64,000 nucleotides of DNA from NCBI RefSeq assembly GCF_020283565.1, contig NC_060062.1, positions 4,625,322 through 4,689,321 of the forward strand. Reading direction: 5' to 3'. Below are positions 58,073 to 64,000 of the stretch, in pieces. How positions within the stretch are numbered: the first letter of the stretch is position 1; each line of letters opens with the position of its first letter. The notes beneath the pieces are model-generated. The model had not been told where the DNA came from, did not search any database, and saw only the letters and a program-made list of their open reading frames with translations. A program made the position numbers and the translations under genes. The DNA is from Trifolium pratense (lineage: Eukaryota; Streptophyta; Magnoliopsida; Fabales; Fabaceae).

Positions 58073-58335
58073 CAGTCTGTAATGCCAACTTTATGTCATT
58101 GGTTGTACATACTAGATATAATTATGTCGGGTGAGTTTGTCTACTACACTATTAATATTTGAGAGACCTATACTCAACCACAAAAGCTAGCTTGAGAGTT
58201 GAGGTTTGCACTACACTTATAAAGGTTATCTTTATCATATCTCTAGCCAATGTGGGACTTCTGACATACACTACTGTGTGAAAGACTTATAGTTCTCATT
58301 TATTTGCATTACTGACGCTTTGCTCACACTATCAG
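58073..58335. other. Spacer before the pyrophosphorylase tail
   Basis: Includes GCCAATGTGGGACTTCTGAC at about 58248, part of the dispersed repeat type seen at 26095-27000. Confidence 0.4.
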
Positions 58336-58827
58336 GGAGACGTGACTATTGCTGCAAAAGCTGGCTTGAAATTGGAAATTCCAGATGGGGTTGTAATTGA
58401 GAATAAGGTGCAATACTAGTATACTACTAATTTCAGTATGAGCTTTTGCATTTCTTTACAGCGAGACTTTTTCTTTCTATGGTCTTATACCCTTGTTTGT
58501 TTATTGGTTGGCGGTTCCTGTGGGATGTGTTGAAAACACATGTTTCATTTGAACTGGTATAATATGTATCTTTAGTTTCATGTTTTGTGATCAAAACATG
58601 GGTATTTATGGTCCTATTAGGCAGATATCCCGACTGCAGATGGAGGATGACAGCATTCAAAATGTATCCATTATCCTTTGGTCAATTTTTTGGGGGAGGG
58701 GGTCTTTCAATATACTCCTTAAATCGTGGTTTCTCTTCACTTTCTCATTGATGAAATTATCAGATAACACGAGTTCAATTGCACTACTGGAACATAAGCA
58801 CATTGATTCATGGTTAACAATAACTAA

Positions 58828-58957
58828 TCTATATATATAATTCCTAAATAGTTCTCCTAACTCTAATCCACTTAGACCAATTAAATTGTTTTATTTAGAC
58901 ACATCATCTATTTAGATCCAATTAAATCACTCTACAATACCACATCATTTCTACTTA

Positions 58958-59051
<94 letters not shown>

Positions 59052-60352
59052 GTCATCTCTATACTTTTCATATTCTACATTTATATACTTATGGCTTTTT
59101 AATATACACTCACTCAAGCCTTTACTTACCCTTTACTTTTTTTAGCGAATATAATAACTTTTGCTTACTATATTATAATAAGGAGAATACAAAAATACAC
59201 ACTAATTAACTTTGTAACTTCCGTTTATATATTTTCATCTCTTAAGTCACAATTCAATTTTCATCCCTTTGACTCTTCTACCAATATTTTAATATATAGG
59301 ATACAATTGTTTTAATTTGTATCTTATTCATATTTTCCTAACTAACCGTTACGAATGTTAGAAACAAATATTTTCATCCCCTGATGCTCAATCATGTGCT
59401 TAACAATATTACCATTTGTTTTTTTGATTGAACGTGAGAATAGATTTTTTTCATATCTTATATGTGCAATTTCTCTTTCCATTATCTTGCTTCTTCATCT
59501 TTTGTGCATCAGGTATAAATACTTATGTTATTTTCTAAAACCATGATTTGTTGTAGTTATTTTATTTTTTGCGAAAATTAACTTTTTGCATAACAAATAA
59601 AATTAAGAGATCTTGACATTTTTTGTTTGTTGCAGATTATACATTCAACTTTTGTGTTGCACATCCATTTATAGGTTTAGTTAAGTGCTACTGTATATGT
59701 GTATTCATATTCTATTATGTTACAAATTAAATAACATATACTTTATTTTTAATTGAATTATGTAATAGTTGTTTTACTTTCCTTTCCTTTACTTTTTTAT
59801 TTATTCATTTTTTTTATTGATATACTTATTTTTATAATTTTTGATTTTAGGTTTTGGGTCATCATCTCTTACTCAAAAGAACTGAACTGTGAGGTTGGTG
59901 CTATTCACATATGTCCCTTTGGAATATTTTTAAAAGATATGTACCCTTTAATTTTATTTGTTTTATTTGAGTTTTTCTAATTCTGTCACTATTTATATGC
60001 CAATTGTATGACTTAGATTTTGCCACATCTCTTTTCATCCAATCCTTTGTGTGTTTTAAATAGATTTATATGTTGTGCGGAGATATATCATATTACTCCT
60101 GTATATATAAATTTTAGATAGTTATTTTGTTACTCATGTAAAGTAAACCATAATCCTTAAACCAATAATATTTCTTCATTTAACCACTCACTTACAATGC
60201 CACATCACTTTTTCTTAACAAATAAATCTTTTGAATCTCGGATTCTCTATTTTATTATGATTATTTTGATAATATTTAATGTTTCAATTTTATGTAATTG
60301 TAAAATAAAAACAATCGCATCACACCCGTGCATCGCACGGGTAAGGGTCTAG
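58828..60352 (+). mobile_element. Non-autonomous Helitron in the pyrophosphorylase intron
   Basis: Starts TCTATATATATAATTCC after A58827. Ends with the hairpin CCCGTGCATCGCACGGGT, then AAGGGT and CTAG, followed by T60353. The hairpin is almost the same as that of 40927-45754, so both probably use one transposase. 1525 bp, no helicase, no clear cargo. Confidence 0.85.
58962..59051. repeat. TTA microsatellite, about 30 units
   Basis: An uninterrupted trinucleotide run of about 90 bp inside the Helitron. Read on the other strand it gives a poly-Asn frame that is not a gene. Confidence 0.95.
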
Positions 60353-60665
60353 TAGCTGATAATATTAAATAAGTTGATGATGCCTCTGAGAGGAAAGTAG
60401 GTTTCGGTAAAATGAATGTTGTTCAGCATGCTGACATGAAGAGCATGGCGGCTATATCTCCATATTCTTTAACTAATAGCATCATTGAAAGCCTTTTATT
60501 CTTCCAGCATTAATAATAACTATTTCAGCCCTTGGAATGAACTTCGTCTTGATTGATCAAACCTTTTCCCAATTTTTTTTTTTTACTTTTTGCTAATTTT
60601 CTTAGTCACTTTTTTGCTGATTTAATTTGCAGGAGATTAATGACCCTGCAGATATCCAAAAATGA

Positions 60666-61939
60666 ATGGTTCATGGAAGTTGATGATATTTGTTTGTAGC
60701 AAATATGTGAATTGCTGGAGTTTTGCTTTGATGTGCAATACAATTTATCTTTGGCACATTAGCAGCCCGCCATCAATTAGCTTTTCTATTTACTCATTTT
60801 CAAAAGGTTGCAGAAGCAAATAATTTCTGACACATTCTTTTTTCAAGTGTCATGGTGGTAATGAAATAATTGAGTCTACTCATTTCTTTAAAATTGTAGC
60901 TTTATATTTTGGGAAATTCTGTTCCCTCTTGCATTGCTCAAAATCAACAAAAACCCTTACACAAGAAGTTGGATTCCGGTGACATGCGTGTCCTTATATT
61001 TTAGAGCAAGGCTTGATGAGATAAAGAATAGAAAAGCATTACTTTTAAAGGTTAATTGAATTCGTGCATATTTGTCATTAGCGTGCTCTGTTATTTTTCT
61101 TCCATCTTAAATCACACATTCATGTCCTCAAGCAACACAATGTTCTGTGAACAAATGTTTCCGCGATCATTTGTTCATAATTTATCGACCAACTCAAACT
61201 GCAAATTGGTGGTTTTATCCAACTCAATACTACAATAGGCGATTTTTAAGACAGACTTGGACCGAAATTTCTTCTATGTTCGGTTTTGGCCAAAATCAGC
61301 TCATGTACATAACTTTTCGTGATTAGTTTAGAAGAGAAAAATATTAAAATTGGTATCTACCACTTTTTATAATCTGTTAAAAATAGTGAAGAAAGAGAGG
61401 AGAAAAGCTATTTGTTAATAATTTTTCATTTATGTCCCTATTTGTTCTCAAATCTCAAGTCCATGTTATTTTTAAAGGGTTTTTTTTTTACTTTAAAAAT
61501 ATTCAACACTTCTCTTTCTCTTATATAAACATACCAAATAATATCTCATCTTTTTCTCTTTTTTCACTCTTACCTATTTTTTATCATCTTGCTTTCTCTT
61601 TACAACTAGTTACAGGTTACACTATATAATAGTCACACCATATAAGAAGAGAGAAAACTATGAGAAAAGGTGAAAGAAGAGATAAATATGTGAGAAAGAA
61701 GAGTAGATTTGGTTAAACTAAAGAAATTTAAGAAATTAACTTGTACATAATTTGAAATAATATGTTCTATAAAAAATATTGTTATAAAAGTATAGATAAT
61801 TATGAAGGTTGGTCAATGAGTTGACCTCTCCCAATCCAAATATCTACCAACTTTGTCTGAAAAGTTATCACATTTTGGAGGTTGAAATATCACTTGAAAA
61901 TTTTATGAAAGCCCAAATCATGATATTATTAATGAGTTC
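60666..61939. other. 3' flank of the fragment and spacer
   Basis: The first 100 bp look like the old 3' UTR. No other gene or clear repeat was found; frames at 61056 and 61432 lack coding features. Confidence 0.4.
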
Positions 61940-62138
61940 ATCATGATATTAGGGGTTCCTTCGCTGAGCACAATAGAATAAAGAGGAATTTGTATAATTT
62001 CAAAATCCCTATTCTTATCAAAAAGAAGAAATGAGAAAAACCAATATCTTCCTAGAAGGTTAGTTCGAGGACCTGTTGGTCAAAGGAAAAGGGGTCTTCT
62101 TTTGGGACGAAGCCGTATGATGCGAGAGTCTCACGTAC
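61940..62138 (+). other. Organelle-derived group II intron 3' end
   Basis: GAAGCCGTATGATGCGAGAG followed by TCTCACGTAC is domain V of a group II intron, with the AGCCGTA strand and a GAGA-type loop, broken where the closing CGGTTC should be. Upstream TCCTAGAAGGTTAGTTCGAG and CTGTTGGTCAAAGGAAAAGG look like the preceding domain. Nuclear genes do not carry such introns, so this is transferred organelle DNA. I cannot tell whether it is plastid or mitochondrial. Confidence 0.65.
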
Positions 62139-62344
62139 TTGTGTATTTTATTTTTTAAATGTATATTTTATATCAATTAATATAAAATAATTATTTTAAA
62201 ACCTTATGTTAACATGACCTTTGATGTAAAACTCTTGGTAACAAGTACTTAAATTCATGTACATTTGTCCATTTTTTTTATATCATATTTTGATTTTTAC
62301 TATTATTTAAAAATCATTATTATTATCAATAATAAATAAAATCT

Positions 62345-62520
62345 GGACATTGAATTAGTCCAAGTGGTAAGAGTCTTGGTTCATTCAAATATGTGGCCAA
62401 CGGTTCAATTTTTGGCTATACGTATTGGTTGAAATGAGAGAACTCATCTTGTGCCCCACAGGTTACACGACAGAGATTACAGCGGTAGAAACTTTGTACC
62501 AATATTATGGTAATCCGATA
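62345..62520 (+). mobile_element. SINE-like repeat, relative of 47605-47785
   Basis: TGAATTAGTCCAAGTGGTAA, GCCAACGGTTCAATTTTTGG, GAGAGAACTCATCTTGTGCC and a tail CCAATATTATGGTAATCCG. Confidence 0.65.
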
Positions 62521-62572
62521 AAAATAAAACAAAAAATGAAACCTGGACATATGTCCACAAAAAAATAATTAA

Positions 62573-62650
62573 TCTATATATATAAATCCTAGATAGTTGT
62601 CTAATTGACTATCTAAACCCTAAAAATGTATCAGAGTTTAAATTAAAAAC
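62573..62650 (+). mobile_element. Orphan Helitron 5' end
   Basis: TCTATATATATAAATCCTAG after A62572 matches the 5' end of the Helitron at 58828 with few changes. No CCCGTGC hairpin with CTAG follows before the next gene, so it is truncated or its end is unrecognised. Confidence 0.6.
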
Positions 62651-63480
62651 AAATGTAACTATAAAAAAAAACAAATGAAAGTTTGCTTGTATAAGAAAAG
62701 AAAGTGAGTATAGTTCCCGTGAGCTTGCTTAGTTAGGGATATCGCACTATATGTACAATTACCAAAATGGGTCACAACAAAATACTTGTGTTTTAAGTTA
62801 AAAAAAAAAAATTAGAGGAAGTAAAATACTTAAAATGGATTTGTTAAAAAATAAAAATACTTAAAATGGGTATTGAATTAAAACATTTTTTTGACTAATT
62901 GAATTAAAATATTTGCCAATCAAATGCTACAACTCAAAAGAAAAAAATAAAAAATAACAGTTTGTGACTAAGTTAACGGGCCGGATTGTTTTTAAAGCCC
63001 AATTGTTTCTTCCTTCCTTCCACTCTTCTTCTTCCGAGTGAAATTCCACTCTTCTTCTTTCTCAGTGAAAATATGGTTGAACCGGCGGTAACATTTTAAT
63101 TTACTTTCTTCCACTTTAGCGACAAATGCTTCTTCCTTCCACTCTTCTTCTTCTTCTTCTTCTTCTTCTGCGTAACTGAGATTCCATCATCTCAAACAAA
63201 CAAACGAAGTCTAATCATCTTATCGCAGGTCAGCAACCCTATTCTCAAATTCTATCTCTGTAATTCATTCAATCAATTTCTATGTGAAATTCAAATTCTA
63301 TTATTTCCCTATATCATTTCAGTTTTCATTCAAATTCATTAGAACAACACATGCTATTGCTCATTAGGTTTAGGGTTTGCAAGAGTTGATGCAAGCTTAA
63401 TTAGGATTATATATATAAATTTGTAAACCACTGATAGGGTTTAGGTTCCATTCAATTCCATCGCAGTAGAAGAGAAGAAA
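62651..63480. other. Upstream region and probable 5' UTR intron of the thiolase gene
   Basis: A partial SINE head sits near 62715. TTCTTC/CTTCC runs at 63008-63170 form a pyrimidine-rich leader, partly duplicated. A likely 5' UTR intron runs from 63229 (CGCAG then GTCAGC) to 63466 (CATCGCAG), ending 14 bp before the ATG. This is inferred from splice signals only. Confidence 0.5.
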
Positions 63481-64000
63481 ATGGAAGGGAAGAGAAGCGT
63501 GCGTATGTGCTGTTTATGCAATGAGAGAAGAGCTTCTCTTAACAGACCTAAAACTCTTGAACAGATTTGCAGAGAATGCTTCTATCTTGCCTTCGAAGAC
63601 GAGATTCATCAAATCATCGTCTCCAACCGCCTCTTCATCCGTGGCGACCGCGTCGCTATTGGCGCTTCCGGCGGTAAAGACTCCACCGTCCTCGCCTACG
63701 TTTTATCGAAACTCAACCGCATCCACGATTACGGCCTCCATCTCTTCCTCCTCTCCGTCGACGAGGGCATCACCGGCTACCGCGACGATTCTCTCGAAAC
63801 AGTTCACAGAAACCAGATTCAGTATGGTTTGCCTCTGAAAGTTGTATCCTACAAGGATTTGTACGGATGGACCATGGACGAAATCGTGAAACTGATCGGT
63901 CTGAAGAATAACTGCACCTTCTGTGGCGTGTTCCGTAGACAGGCGCTGGATCGAGGCGCAGCATTCCTTAAAGCAGATAAACTTGTGACAGGACACAACG
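63481..64000 (+). CDS. Cytoplasmic tRNA 2-thiolation protein 1 (CTU1/NCS6/ROL5), 5' part
   Basis: Open from ATG 63481 to the window edge, 173 codons. An N-terminal zinc ribbon has C10, C13, C30 and C33. The ATP-binding PP-loop SGGKDS is at 63-68, and [14 protein letters not shown] follows at 91-104. The CTFC pair (C145, C148) sits in [16 protein letters not shown], and the frame ends in GHN, the start of the family's GHNADD segment. CTU1 with CTU2 adenylates and thiolates U34 of Lys, Glu and Gln tRNAs, using sulfur carried by URM1. Arabidopsis calls it ROL5. The family is about 350 residues, so roughly half lies outside. Codons are GC-richer than the surroundings, consistent with a constrained housekeeping gene. 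Confidence 0.95.
   Translation, partial: MEGKRSVRMCCLCNERRASLNRPKTLEQICRECFYLAFEDEIHQIIVSNRLFIRGDRVAIGASGGKDSTVLAYVLSKLNRIHDYGLHLFLLSVDEGITGYRDDSLETVHRNQIQYGLPLKVVSYKDLYGWTMDEIVKLIGLKNNCTFCGVFRRQALDRGAAFLKADKLVTGHN

Larger units (their letters stand above)
58336..60665 (+). pseudogene. Last two exons of a probable UDP-sugar pyrophosphorylase, split by a Helitron
   Basis: Exon 58336-58407 follows a CTATCAG acceptor and reads GDVTIAAKAGLKLEIPDGVV then IENK before GT. Exon 60633-60665 follows TTTGCAG and reads EINDPADIQK and a stop. The joined end resembles the C-terminus of plant UDP-sugar pyrophosphorylase (USP), which makes UDP-sugars from sugar-1-phosphates and UTP. No upstream exon (nucleotide-binding loop) is present back to the bHLH gene, so this is a 3' fragment. 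The 2.2 kb intron holds a Helitron. The family call rests on a short match. Confidence 0.55.

Noticed and set aside
58953..59060. CRISPR-like array
   Set aside because: Trinucleotide repeats without spacers in plant DNA. No direct-repeat/spacer structure exists anywhere in the window.
58932..59117. Poly-Asn protein frame
   Set aside because: It is the translation of a TTA microsatellite inside a Helitron.

Overview
The window is AT-rich plant nuclear DNA: split genes with GT-AG introns, TATA boxes, poly-Pro cell-wall proteins, an AP2/ERF gene and dense plant transposons. Several features point to a legume, probably Medicago-like: the SINE families, the subgroup IVa bHLH, and plastid ndhG-ndhE spacer DNA. 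The species is inferred, not proven. There is no operon, no CRISPR array and no sign of a bacterial system.

Six genes look functional. They are a secreted proline-rich extensin-like protein (2140-3369, minus), a five-exon organellar S15-type ribosomal protein (7413-10767, minus), a five-exon nuclear protein with an EAR motif (16285-18180, plus), an intronless AP2/ERF factor (36730-37359, plus), a four-exon subgroup IVa bHLH factor with a 3.7 kb intron full of transposons (51093-56621, minus), and the first exon of a CTU1/NCS6/ROL5 tRNA thiolase (63481 to the window edge, plus).

Most of the rest is mobile DNA and gene debris. A complete Ty1/copia element (27806-32088) has LTRs with no difference I could find, a 5-bp target duplication and an uninterrupted pol, but no gag capsid region. 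Two Helitrons (40927-45754 and 58828-60352) have matching 3' hairpins; the larger carries the last exon of HMG-CoA lyase. A PIF/Harbinger deletion derivative (4899-5941) keeps an ORF1 fragment. There are two members of one hAT family with exact 8-bp target duplications, at least seven Stowaway-like MITEs, fold-back elements, three decayed LINE pieces and about ten SINE-like pieces.

Broken genes: an IRE1-like luminal exon (1168-1366), an F-box/LRR fragment (21415-21690), a second copy of the last two exons of the EAR-motif gene (21735-22065), a plastid ndhE insertion (33577-34023), the tail of a probable UDP-sugar pyrophosphorylase split by a Helitron (58336-60665), and an organellar group II intron end (61940-62138).

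A duplicated non-coding segment (11690-12715 and 22120-22556) gives a natural before-and-after view: one copy carries two adjacent MITEs at a TA, and the other keeps the empty site. The genes do not form an evident pathway. The region reads as a euchromatic plant locus in which separate genes are spaced by nested transposons.
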